This document shows positions 34,837 to 43,428 of a stretch of DNA of 64,000 bases, piece by piece. Both the position numbers and the translations under genes were made by a program. This stretch comes from CAVQCA01 sp963710815. GTDB taxonomy: Bacteria > Pseudomonadota > Gammaproteobacteria > UBA9214. Where the stretch lies: NCBI GenBank assembly GCA_963710815.1, contig CAVQCA010000055.1, forward strand, positions 1 to 64,000. The letters run 5' to 3'. The notes below the pieces were generated by a model, which did no database searches, was not told where the DNA came from, and saw only the letters and a program-made list of their open reading frames with translations. Every line of letters starts with the position of its first letter. Position 1 is the first letter of the stretch.

Positions 34837-36225
34837 TCACTTGCCGGCAGCGCTATTCCGAAGGTCCAGCAGCCGCCTGTTTTGCGGATCCACCTTCAAC
34901 CCGATGCGGAGATACTCTTCCGCCTTCTTGTCCTCGAGCATCTCGCGCGCCCATACCACGAGATCGGCGTAGATGCCGGCGATCCTGGCTACTCCCTTCA
35001 ACGCCTGTTCATTCTTCGGATCCTTCTTCAGAATCAGCTGGTAATAGTAATAGGCGTTATCTCCCTCGGGCTCCGTGTAATGGAGCTTTTCCAGCTCCTC
35101 TCCGGCCAGTGCCAGGTAGTGCTCATAGCGTGGCGCGACATCATCCCCGGGAGACGGCGCCGGTTGTTCCCGGGCCACCGCCGCGGGCGCTGCTGCAAGC
35201 ATATCCTCGAGCGCGTCCACGACCATCGGCATGGTCTTGAAGGCACCCAGTACGATAGCCAGCAGTATCGTCATCGCACCCGCGAGACGCAGGGTATTTT
35301 CATCCAGGAAGATTGCATTGATCCTCCTGAAGGCGTGCCGTGCGCCACCACCCGCGTCGCCCGGTCCCGTCCATCCCTCGGCATGCGGCTCGCGGGCAAT
35401 ACCCGCCAGCCCGGCTGCCGGGACGGAGAACGATTCGGCACTCCGGATCGTCTGGATATATTCGACCATCTCCCCCGCCGAGGCAAAGCGCTCATCGGGT
35501 TCCTTGGCGATCATCCGGTCGAGCAATTCCTGATACCGGTCCAGTTCGGGTGGCAGGGAAGGAACCGGCTCGGTCAGGTGCGCTATGATGATCTGGATGT
35601 CCGAACTGCCCTCGTAGGGCTTCTTGCCCGTCAGCATCTCGTAGAGGATGACGCCGAGCGAATAGATGTCGGCACGGCCGTCAAGAGGCTTGCATTCAGC
35701 CTGTTCCGGGCTGATGTAGTAGGGGCTGCCCAGGGTCGTGCCGTCCCTGGTCAGCCTGCTGTCAGCCTCGACCTGCTTGGCCACGCCGAAATCGGTGAGC
35801 ACGGGTGTCCCGTCCCGGTGAAACAGTATGTTCGCGGGTTTGATGTCGCGGTGAATGATATCTTTCCTGTGCACGAACTCCAGGCAGCCACCGATCGCCT
35901 CCACCAGATCCAGGGCGTCATCGGGACTGATCCCCCTGATGATCCGTTCCTCGAGGTCGCCTCCCTGAAGATATTCCATGGAGAAATAATGCCGTTCGCC
36001 AATGACGCCGATGTCATAAATGGTGATGATGTTGCGATGGTTCAGGGAGGCGATGATCCGGCCCTCGTTGACAAAACGGGCGGACTGGTAGACATCGGTG
36101 AACTTTTTCGGCAGCTTCAGGACGACGCGCCGGTTCAGGGATTCCTGCACGGCGAGATAGACGGAGGCCATGCCTCCCTCGGCGAGTGGCCGCAGAATCC
36201 TGTACCCGGGTATCCTCAACGTCAT
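34837..36225 (-). CDS. Membrane-bound Ser/Thr protein kinase (Hanks type)
   Basis: A 462-aa kinase with all core residues: glycine loop LAEGGMASVYLA, ATP-binding lysine in VVLKLPKK (K37), HRDIKPAN (125-132), DFGVAK (145-150) and the SPYYISPEQ activation segment. A membrane segment (about 312-330) follows, and the C-terminal domain (about 360-462) has TPR-like helices, presumably periplasmic. The family phosphorylates Ser/Thr on partner proteins; FHA proteins read such marks, and the next gene upstream encodes one. The PP2C gene is downstream. This trio resembles the post-translational switch of type VI secretion clusters, but no T6SS gene is present. Confidence 0.93.
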   Translation of the reverse strand: MTLRIPGYRILRPLAEGGMASVYLAVQESLNRRVVLKLPKKFTDVYQSARFVNEGRIIASLNHRNIITIYDIGVIGERHYFSMEYLQGGDLEERIIRGISPDDALDLVEAIGGCLEFVHRKDIIHRDIKPANILFHRDGTPVLTDFGVAKQVEADSRLTRDGTTLGSPYYISPEQAECKPLDGRADIYSLGVILYEMLTGKKPYEGSSDIQIIIAHLTEPVPSLPPELDRYQELLDRMIAKEPDERFASAGEMVEYIQTIRSAESFSVPAAGLAGIAREPHAEGWTGPGDAGGGARHAFRRINAIFLDENTLRLAGAMTILLAIVLGAFKTMPMVVDALEDMLAAAPAAVAREQPAPSPGDDVAPRYEHYLALAGEELEKLHYTEPEGDNAYYYYQLILKKDPKNEQALKGVARIAGIYADLVVWAREMLEDKKAEEYLRIGLKVDPQNRRLLDLRNSAAGK

Positions 36226-36228
36226 GGG

Positions 36229-36942
36229 TCAGGGCTTGTCCGCGGGGCGGTTATAAAACATCATCGACAGTCCGCGCACGGAGAGTCTGTCACTGTCTTC
36301 CAGTTTCATCGGCGCCGAAACACTCATGCCGTTGACCCGGACCCTGCCGCGCCCCTCGGGAACGATATAAAACCCGTCGGCTTTGCATACCACCCTGGCG
36401 GCCACGCGCGGTGCAAACCAGCCGGGGGTCGTGATATCGGCATCGGCGATTTTCCCGATCTTGAAGTTCAGCCTGGTCAGGGGATAGCGGGCGCGCCTGT
36501 GCTCCATACTCGTCAACAGCAGATAGGCCGTATAATTCGCCCGGCGTTGCCTGATCATCTCGCCAAGATTGGACACATCGACCTCGACGGTCGCACCCTG
36601 CACCACTTGCTGTGTATCGCTGCTTTGCGAACGTGGCAACGCCGCCTCTGATTCCCCGTTCGAGAGCTTCAGGATATGCTTGGAGATAACGACCTCGTCG
36701 CTTTCGGAAAGCAGATGGCGGGATATGCGCTTGCCGTTGACGAAGGTGCCGTTTCTGCTTGTGGCATCCTTGACGATGAGGTCCTCCCCCTCCCTGACGA
36801 TCTGCGCATGATGTGCCGACACGCCTGCATTATCGATCCTGATGTCGTTGTCGGTACTGCGACCGATCGTGGTCACGTCGGACAACAACTCCACTTCGTC
36901 CTTCAGCATATCCCTGTAAAACACCTGAATGTGAGCCATCAA
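36229..36942 (-). CDS. Protein with N-terminal FHA domain (and FHA-like C-terminal part)
   Basis: FHA domains bind phosphothreonine peptides. In this 237-aa protein the first domain is clear (residues 20-90): TTIGRSTDNDIRI, SAHHAQI, and DATSRNGTFVNGKRI carry the conserved Gly-Arg, Ser-His and Asn residues. A second segment near residues 155-232 (KIGKIADADITTPGWFAPRVAA, then GRGRVRVNG) looks like a degenerate FHA domain lacking the canonical serine. The gene ends three bases before the kinase gene. It is a plausible adaptor for the kinase's own autophosphorylation. Confidence 0.88.
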   Translation of the reverse strand: MMAHIQVFYRDMLKDEVELLSDVTTIGRSTDNDIRIDNAGVSAHHAQIVREGEDLIVKDATSRNGTFVNGKRISRHLLSESDEVVISKHILKLSNGESEAALPRSQSSDTQQVVQGATVEVDVSNLGEMIRQRRANYTAYLLLTSMEHRRARYPLTRLNFKIGKIADADITTPGWFAPRVAARVVCKADGFYIVPEGRGRVRVNGMSVSAPMKLEDSDRLSVRGLSMMFYNRPADKP

Positions 36943-37383
36943 TAGTCCCCTGCCCGATATATCAACCGATTACTGCCTTTCCTGGAGAGAGCCGCGGGAA
37001 TCCCGTTCGGCAGGGAGACTGCCGTCTGGCCACCGCGCAGGCGCCGCCAGGGTATTCAATGCATCGTCCTGCAACCCGCTCCTGAAAACAGGTCATCACC
37101 GACTGTATCGACCGTATCATGGACAACCTGAATGAATGGCATCGGTACGCACGGCTTCTCCCGGCAAATTTCCGGCAAGCCGCGCTTCACAGGGGCGCAC
37201 GAATGGCAAGGCGAACCTGAAGATCGACCAGGGGTACCTGGTGACTTCGGAAAAGGATCAACGGTATGTGTCCTGACTTTATATTTTATTCAGGATCATG
37301 GCTGAGAAAGCCAGGGTGCCATGCCCGGTCGACCGTGGCCTGGGCACCTGATGCGCCGAAGGCGCAGCCCTCCTGACCAGGCC
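36943..37383. other. Intergenic region without a supportable gene
   Basis: This 441-base gap lies between the FHA gene start and the ChaN-PDZ gene end. It should contain the promoter for the FHA-kinase-PP2C cluster, but I can identify none with confidence. A short stretch near 37195-37277 reads like protein in one frame (NGKANLKIDQGYLVTSEKDQ) and ends in a stop, with no start or signal; it may be a relic of a lost gene. A GC-rich stem is possible near 37305-37370. Confidence 0.4.
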
Positions 37384-38607
37384 CTATTGCAACGTGATCT
37401 GGTAACTCAGCTCCCGCGATCCCAGCAACCAGTGTTCGCGGCGAACCTTGATCGTGACGCGATCACCCGGCCGCTTGTTCCAGGTCAGGACGCGCAGGTC
37501 CGCGAGATCGTGGACGGCCTCGCCATCGACGGCAATAATCTGGTCGTCGTGCTCCAGACCGGTCCGTTTGCAGGGACTGTCCGGCAGACACTCATTGACC
37601 CTGAGCTTGCCGTCCTTCTCGTCGAGCAGGGCGCCGAATTTTCCGGACGGCGGCAACGACTGTTCCCGCGGCAGCAACAGGTAGTCCGCCAGTCCCGGTT
37701 CCAGCTCTCCATCCCATTCAGTGAGGACGACGGCGCTATCCGCGTCGAGGCGGCGTTTGAGACGCCGGGGGATACCGCTGCCATAGGCGAGATGACCCTC
37801 GCCGGCAAGCACCACCATGGTGTAATCGGGATGAGCACGCAGGTAGTCAGCAGCGCGCTCCGCCATGCCCTCGTCCCAGAGCAGCTGCACATCGACAAAA
37901 TTCCCGAAGCTGTGCCCGCCCATGCCCCGGTGATTCTCGAATACCTGGCGAAGACGCGCCTCATACGCCGTGTCGGAACGGTCGATCCCATCCGGCAGCT
38001 CCTTGCGCTCCGTCGCCGTCAATCCCTTGATCCCCACACGTCCCACCTTGCTGGTCAACTCCTCCGGCAGGTTCAGGGCCACGACCGGTATATGATGCTC
38101 GCGTGCGTACGCGAGGATAGGCGCGTAATTGCGGAAATCAAAACGCCAGCGCCGGTAGTATTCGGTGCCGCGCAGCAGCTGCGTCACGTCCAGCTTCCCT
38201 TCGATATAGTCGTCAAGGGTGCCCTGGAAGGGCTGCTGAAAGGCCTCCATGCCGATGGCAAGCCGCGGGTGTACGGCATGCAGGCGACGAATGATCTCCA
38301 GCTGCATCAGGTGACTCTCATAGCGGTCATGGATCTCACCCACCATCACCACGCGTTTGCCGGCAAGCACGGGAATAATACTCTCGAGGTTCGTGGTAGC
38401 ATTCAGATCCAGCACCGTGGTGAGCGCCGGCGCCGGTCGAACCGGATGTACGGCGGTTACCGGAGCGGCGGCATGTCCTTGCGTGTGCGCTTCCGCCTTT
38501 CGATGCGGCAGGCCGGTCGCGCAAGCGCTGAGAAAGGGCGGCAACAGCAGTATCGCGGCGCTCCGGGCGAGACGCGATATCAGGGGGTTCGGGCGTTTGT
38601 CGGTCAT
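37384..38607 (-). CDS. ChaN-family lipoprotein with C-terminal PDZ domain
   Basis: From ATG 38607 the product is 407 aa. A lipoprotein signal (ILLLPPFLSACATG) is followed by a ChaN/EreA-like domain. The family motifs are VVMVGEIHDRYESHLMQLE, AIGMEAFQQPFQ, PVVALNLPEELTSKV and MVVLAGEGHLAYGSGIP; the paired His/Glu residues are those that bind heme iron or act catalytically in relatives. The C-terminal 100 residues form a PDZ domain (DSPCKRTGLEHDDQIIAVDG). ChaN of Campylobacter binds heme, so a heme or iron role at the envelope is possible. It lies 88 bases downstream of tesA in the same direction. Confidence 0.85.
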   Translation of the reverse strand: MTDKRPNPLISRLARSAAILLLPPFLSACATGLPHRKAEAHTQGHAAAPVTAVHPVRPAPALTTVLDLNATTNLESIIPVLAGKRVVMVGEIHDRYESHLMQLEIIRRLHAVHPRLAIGMEAFQQPFQGTLDDYIEGKLDVTQLLRGTEYYRRWRFDFRNYAPILAYAREHHIPVVALNLPEELTSKVGRVGIKGLTATERKELPDGIDRSDTAYEARLRQVFENHRGMGGHSFGNFVDVQLLWDEGMAERAADYLRAHPDYTMVVLAGEGHLAYGSGIPRRLKRRLDADSAVVLTEWDGELEPGLADYLLLPREQSLPPSGKFGALLDEKDGKLRVNECLPDSPCKRTGLEHDDQIIAVDGEAVHDLADLRVLTWNKRPGDRVTIKVRREHWLLGSRELSYQITLQ

Positions 38608-38695
38608 GGGCTGGAATCGGGTTGCAGATCTTCGGGCTGGCCCTGGTCGAATGTTGACAATGTCCGGCGTATGGAAGTTCGCAGCCACTGTGTGG

Positions 38696-39346
38696 TCACT
38701 TGCCGGCGTTGCCGGAGATTTCCTCGTGCCCCGCGGGCGAGAGCAGTGGCTCGAGGTAGGGCCAGAGCGTATCCAGCAGCAAAGGCTGGGCCCCGGCGGT
38801 CGGGTGTATGCCATCCTCCTGCATCAGGCGCCGGTCTTCCGCGACCCCGGCGAGAAAGAACGGCACCAGCGAAACATGCCGCTCCGTGGCGACCTGCCGA
38901 TAGACCTGGTGAAACTTCCCGGCATAAATGCTGCCATAATTGGGCGGCAGTCGCATGCCCAGCAACAGCACCCGCGCGCCCTGTTCCTGACTTGCGCGGA
39001 CGAGATGCACCAGGTTGTCCCGCATTTCCCCGAGGCCGATGCCGCGCAAACCATCGTTTCCGCCCAGTTCGATGATCACGACGACGGGTCGGTACTTCGC
39101 GAGCGCCGCGTCGATGCGCGGTACGGCCGCACGAGTCGTCTCGCCGCTGATGCTGAGGTTGACCACCCGGTATCGACGGGACGTGGCCCGCAGGCGCTCC
39201 TCCAGCAAGCGCACCCAGCCCCGCTCCGTTTCGATCCCGTAGGCGGCACTGAGGCTGTCGCCGAGCACGAGGATCACCGGCGGCGGACCGGCGGCCAGAC
39301 AACTTCCCGGCAGGCACAACAGCAACAGCAGGAGAATCGGCTTCAT
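38696..39346 (-). CDS. tesA: Periplasmic GDSL esterase/lysophospholipase
   Basis: TesA (acyl-CoA thioesterase I/lysophospholipase L1) is a periplasmic serine esterase. The 216-aa product has a signal peptide (LLLLLLCLPGSCLAAG), nucleophile S31 in LGDSLSAAYG, the oxyanion block SISGETT and ELGGNDGLRG, and the DGIHPT Asp-His pair near the C-terminus, so the SGNH set is complete. It is divergent from ybbA, as in E. coli and many other Gammaproteobacteria. The chaN-PDZ gene follows on the same strand. Confidence 0.93.
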   Translation of the reverse strand: MKPILLLLLLCLPGSCLAAGPPPVILVLGDSLSAAYGIETERGWVRLLEERLRATSRRYRVVNLSISGETTRAAVPRIDAALAKYRPVVVIIELGGNDGLRGIGLGEMRDNLVHLVRASQEQGARVLLLGMRLPPNYGSIYAGKFHQVYRQVATERHVSLVPFFLAGVAEDRRLMQEDGIHPTAGAQPLLLDTLWPYLEPLLSPAGHEEISGNAGK

Positions 39347-39368
39347 GGAGACAGATTGTAGCGCGATA

Positions 39369-40031
39369 ATGGTACAGGCGCGTCAGCTCGGCAAATGGGT
39401 CATGGGACCCGAGGGACGGCTGGATATCCTGTACGACGTCAATCTCGATATCGCCGCGCATGAGGCGGTGGCGATACTCGGCGCCTCCGGATCGGGCAAG
39501 TCCACCCTCCTCGGCCTGCTCGCCGGTCTGGACACCCCCAGCGGCGGCGAGGTCAACCTGCTGGGCAGGGCGCTGCACGACATGGATGAGGATGCACGCG
39601 CCGCGCTGCGCGCCGGGCGGATCGGTTTCGTGTTCCAGTCCTTCCAGTTGCTTCCCACCCTGACCGCGCTGGAAAATGTCCGTCTGGCGCTTGAGCTCGC
39701 CGGCAGTCGCGACCGGGATGACCGCGCCCGGGAATCGCTCGAACTGGTCGGGCTGTCCCGGCGACTGCACCATTACCCGACACAACTCTCCGGCGGTGAA
39801 CAGCAGCGCGTGGCCATCGCCCGCGCCTTCGTCCCTCATCCCGAGGTACTGTTTGCCGACGAACCCACGGGTAACCTCGATCAGTCGACGGGAGAACCGG
39901 TGATCGAGCTTTTGTTTACCCTGCGGGCCAGTTATGGCACCGCGCTGGTGCTGGTGACCCACGACGCCGGGATTGCACAACGATGCGAATGCCGCTACCT
40001 GCTGGATAACGGGACCCTGGTGCCGACATGA
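39369..40031 (+). CDS. ybbA: ABC transporter ATP-binding protein YbbA
   Basis: A 220-aa nucleotide-binding subunit paired with the large permease YbbP. Walker A GASGSGKST, Q-loop FQSFQLLPT, signature LSGGEQQRVAIARA, Walker B VLFADEPTGNLD and H-loop VTHDA are intact. I prefer the ATG at 39369 (MVQARQLGKW); an in-frame ATG at 39345 would overlap the divergent tesA start. Its stop overlaps the ybbP start by 4 bases. The natural substrate is unproven; placement beside tesA is a conserved arrangement. Confidence 0.92.
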   Translation: MVQARQLGKWVMGPEGRLDILYDVNLDIAAHEAVAILGASGSGKSTLLGLLAGLDTPSGGEVNLLGRALHDMDEDARAALRAGRIGFVFQSFQLLPTLTALENVRLALELAGSRDRDDRARESLELVGLSRRLHHYPTQLSGGEQQRVAIARAFVPHPEVLFADEPTGNLDQSTGEPVIELLFTLRASYGTALVLVTHDAGIAQRCECRYLLDNGTLVPT

Positions 40032-42517
40032 CGCTGCCGTTGCGGCTGTTGCGGATCCTGCCAGACTACCGGCGCACCCCGGAACTGCGCATCCTGGCGC
40101 TGGGCGTGGTGCTGGCGGTAGCGGCGCTGTCCTCCGTCGGTTTTTTCACCGACCGGGTGCAGCGCGCCATGTCGGAACAGGCGACGGAATTGCTGGGGGC
40201 GGACCTGGTTGTCACCTCGCCCACGACGCCGCGGGCCGCACTGATCCGCGCCGCGCGCGAGGCCGGTTTGCAGGTAGCGGAGACCGTGAGCTTCCCCAGT
40301 GTCGCGCTCTACCGGGACCGGACCCTCCTCACCGGGATCAAGGCCGTCGGCGCCGGCTACCCGCTGCGCGGCCGGCTGCGCCTGGCCGCGCGTCCCGGGG
40401 GTGAGGAATTCACGACGCATGACATCCCGGCGCCGGGTGAGGTCTGGGTGGAGCCGCGCGTGTTGCAACAGCTTGGCGCTAACATCGGGGACAGGATCCA
40501 GCTCGGTGATCGCGATTTCATCGCCGCCCGCGTATTGCGTTACGAGCCGGACCGCGGTGGCGGCCTGTTCCAGATCGCGCCGCGCATCCTGCTCAACACC
40601 GCCGATCTCCCCGCCACCGGCCTCATCACTCCCGCGAGCCGGGTGCACTACCGATTGCTGCTGGCGGGCCCGGAAGCCGCGATCAAGGCATACCGCACGC
40701 GGTTGCAGCGGCGCCTGGGACCGGGTGAACGTCTGCAGGATGTCAGTGATGCACGGCCGGAGCTGCGTACGGCGCTCGACCGGGCGCGGCAATTTCTCGG
40801 CCTCGCCGCCGTGACCGCGGCACTCCTGGCCGGGGCGGCCATCTCGGTGGCGGCGCGACATTATGCGGAGCGGCAGGCCGATGCCGGAGCGGTGATGCGC
40901 TGTCTCGGCGCCAGCGGCCGCATGGTGCTGTTCACCTACGCCACCCGGGTGTTGTGGCTGGCGCTCGCCGCCAGCCTGGCAGGGTGTGTGCTGGGCTTTT
41001 TCGCCCAGCAGTTGCTGGCGCTGCTGCTGGCGCACTGGTTCACCGCTTCGCTGCCGGCAGCCTCGGCGATGCCGGTACTGATCAGCACCGCGGTCGGGCT
41101 GGTCACGGTCACCGGCTTTGCCCTGCCCTACCTGCTCACCCTGGCGCGGGTCCCGCCGTTGCGCGTCCTGCGTCGCGAACTGGAGCCGCCGTCACCCTCG
41201 GCGTGGCTGGTGGTGCTGCTGGCGTTTGCCGTTCTGGCGATGCTGCTGCTGCAGGTTGCCGGCGATCCCGAACTGGCGGGCTGGCTGCTGCTCGGAACCG
41301 CCGGCACCGGTCTGCTGCTCTGGCTGTCCGGTCTCGGCCTGATCCGCATCCTGCCCGTATTCCTCCGCCACGGGCGACTCGCCTGGCGATTCGGACTCAC
41401 CGGACTGGCCCGGCACGAACGCCAGGGCGCACTGCAGGTGGCGGGGTTCGGCCTGGGAATCATGGCTCTGCTGATCCTCGGCATCGTCCGGCTCGACTTG
41501 CTGGGCAGTTGGCAGGCGAACCTGCCGGCCTCCGCACCCAATCAGTTCCTGATCAACGTGCAGAAGGATGAAATCGAACCCCTGGGTGCGCTGTTGCGCG
41601 CCGGGGGTGTCTCCCTGAACGGTTTCCATCCCATGGTGCGCGGCCGCCTGGTCGCAATCAATGGCCGGGCGGTGCGGCCGGAAGACTACGCGGGAGCGCG
41701 CGCCCGTCGTCTCGTCGAACGCGAATTCAACCTGTCCTGGGCGGAGCGGCTGGCGGATGACAACCGGATCGTCGCCGGACGCTGGTGGCCCGACGGCGCC
41801 TCCGGCGGCAATGGACTTTCGCTCGAACAGGGGATTGCGAAAACCCTCGACATCGGACTCGGCGACCGCCTGCGCTTCAGCATCGCCGGGCAGGAACTGA
41901 CCGCCCGTGTGAGCAGCCTGCGCACGGTCGAGTGGGATTCGTTCCGCGTCAACTTCTTCGTCCTGCTGCCGCCGGGCGTGCTGGATCACTATCCTGCGAC
42001 CTATATCACCAGCTTCCATCTCCCCGCGAACCACAGCGGTCTGATCACCCGGCTGATCCGGCGATTTCCGAGCGTCACCGTGATCGACGTCCGCGCCATC
42101 ATTGCCCAGGTGCGTGCGATCATGGACCGTGCCACCCTGGCGGTCGAGTATGTCTTCGGGTTCACCCTGCTGGCGGGCCTGATGGTGCTCTACGCCGCGA
42201 TCCAGGCGAGCCGCGAGGGGCGCCGTCACGATACGGCGATTTTGAGAACCCTGGGCGCCAGCCGGAGCCAGGTGCTGGCAAGCCTGTTCATCGAGTTCGC
42301 CACCCTCGGCACACTCGCCGGCCTGCTGGCCTCCGCCGGCGCCAGCGCGGTGGGCTACATCCTCGCCGACCGGGTGTTCGACCTGCCCTACCACGTCGAC
42401 CCCTGGGTCTGGGTGGCCGGCACGCTCGGGGGCGCACTGGGCGTGGGCCTGGCCGGGGCACTGGGTACACGGTCTATCCTGGCGCGGCCGCCGCTGCAGA
42501 CGCTGCGCGGCGACTGA
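40028..42517 (+). CDS. ybbP: ABC transporter permease YbbP (FtsX-like)
   Basis: The 829-aa permease has two FtsX-type modules. The first has an N-terminal helix, a periplasmic domain and helices near residues 255-390; a hydrophobic bridge follows (about 395-450). The second has a periplasmic domain from about 490 to 690 and three C-terminal helices with the RHDTAILRTLGASRSQVLA coupling segment. The length and double layout are those of YbbP rather than MacB. It is coupled to ybbA by a 4-base overlap (ATGA). Confidence 0.92.
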   Translation: MTLPLRLLRILPDYRRTPELRILALGVVLAVAALSSVGFFTDRVQRAMSEQATELLGADLVVTSPTTPRAALIRAAREAGLQVAETVSFPSVALYRDRTLLTGIKAVGAGYPLRGRLRLAARPGGEEFTTHDIPAPGEVWVEPRVLQQLGANIGDRIQLGDRDFIAARVLRYEPDRGGGLFQIAPRILLNTADLPATGLITPASRVHYRLLLAGPEAAIKAYRTRLQRRLGPGERLQDVSDARPELRTALDRARQFLGLAAVTAALLAGAAISVAARHYAERQADAGAVMRCLGASGRMVLFTYATRVLWLALAASLAGCVLGFFAQQLLALLLAHWFTASLPAASAMPVLISTAVGLVTVTGFALPYLLTLARVPPLRVLRRELEPPSPSAWLVVLLAFAVLAMLLLQVAGDPELAGWLLLGTAGTGLLLWLSGLGLIRILPVFLRHGRLAWRFGLTGLARHERQGALQVAGFGLGIMALLILGIVRLDLLGSWQANLPASAPNQFLINVQKDEIEPLGALLRAGGVSLNGFHPMVRGRLVAINGRAVRPEDYAGARARRLVEREFNLSWAERLADDNRIVAGRWWPDGASGGNGLSLEQGIAKTLDIGLGDRLRFSIAGQELTARVSSLRTVEWDSFRVNFFVLLPPGVLDHYPATYITSFHLPANHSGLITRLIRRFPSVTVIDVRAIIAQVRAIMDRATLAVEYVFGFTLLAGLMVLYAAIQASREGRRHDTAILRTLGASRSQVLASLFIEFATLGTLAGLLASAGASAVGYILADRVFDLPYHVDPWVWVAGTLGGALGVGLAGALGTRSILARPPLQTLRGD

Positions 42518-42675
42518 TGCGGGCCAGGAACCTGTCGGACTCGGGGGATCGTATCGCGCTGCGCACATCCCCGAGACGGGCCGTGCACGACGCCACTGTC
42601 CTCTGCTAATCTACCAGCAGGCATCATATTTCCGGGACCGCAGCGGTCCCGCCTGACATCCAGGGAGGAGGTTCA

Positions 42676-43104
42676 ATGCGGACAATCAGCCAGATACTCG
42701 AGGAGAAAGGCCATGAGGTCTTGTCAATCCATCCCGGCGCCTCGGTCTACAACGCGATCGAGGTCATGGCCGAAAACGGCATCGGCGCGCTGATGGTCAT
42801 GGAAGAGACCCGGCCCGTGGGACTGATCTCGGAGCGGGACTATGCACGCAACGTAACCCTTAAAGGGCTTTCTTCCAGGGACACCGAGGTCAGGGAGGTC
42901 ATGACCACGCACGTCTACTGCGTCCGCCCGGAGCAGACGCTCGAGGAGTGCATGGCCCTAATGACGGAGAAGCGTGTGAGGCACCTGCCGGTGACGGAGG
43001 GTGATCGCCTGGTGGGTATCATCTCCATCGGCGACCTGGTCAAATCCATCATCGCCGAACAGCAATTCATCATCGAACAGCTGGAACATTACATCTGCGG
43101 CTAG
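42676..43104 (+). CDS. CBS-pair domain protein
   Basis: A 142-aa protein made of two CBS motifs (about residues 8-62 and 70-128). SVYNAIEVMAENGIGALMVM and SERDYARNV mark the first; TLEECMALMTEKRVRHLPV and GIISIGDLVKSII mark the second. CBS pairs bind adenine nucleotides such as AMP, ATP or SAM and act as energy sensors; here there is no fused effector, so the partner is unknown. A strong GGGAGGAGG ribosome binding site precedes the ATG. The stop codon lies inside the left target duplication of a family B element, so that insertion hit the very end of the gene. Confidence 0.9.
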   Translation: MRTISQILEEKGHEVLSIHPGASVYNAIEVMAENGIGALMVMEETRPVGLISERDYARNVTLKGLSSRDTEVREVMTTHVYCVRPEQTLEECMALMTEKRVRHLPVTEGDRLVGIISIGDLVKSIIAEQQFIIEQLEHYICG

Positions 43105-43107
43105 GCC

Positions 43108-43250
43108 GAATGGCGCTTGCTTAAGATCAAAATCGTGATAAACAGCCACGGAAAACACAGAAATTATCTGTGAATATTCCGTGTTTTTCCGTGTGTTCCG
43201 TGGCCATTTATTTTTTTATAATGACGATATCCCTTAAGTAAGCGCCATTC
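43108..43250. mobile_element. Family B palindromic MITE-like element, copy 1
   Basis: A 143-bp, almost fully palindromic unit. The ends are GAATGGCGCTTGCTTAAG (left) and CTTAAGTAAGCGCCATTC (right), and inner arms of AGCCACGGAAAACACAG / TTCCGTGTGTTCCGTGGC type follow. It is flanked by CGGCTAGGCC (43098-43107) and CGGTTAGGCC (43251-43260), a 10-bp target duplication with one mismatch. The left duplication contains the stop codon of the CBS gene. It encodes nothing. Confidence 0.85.
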
Positions 43251-43428
43251 CGGTTAGGCCCGAGTAGACCCGGGCGGTGGCAGGTGCTGCCCCGTCCCGC
43301 AGCGGGATGGGAAGCCCGGCGGAACAAGCTCCAGAAAGTCGCACACGCCATCTTTCATATCGACGACGCCGGCCCCGGCCACGTCTATAATGGGCCCGGT
43401 GCGATTTTTCACCCCGGTTTATTGATTC

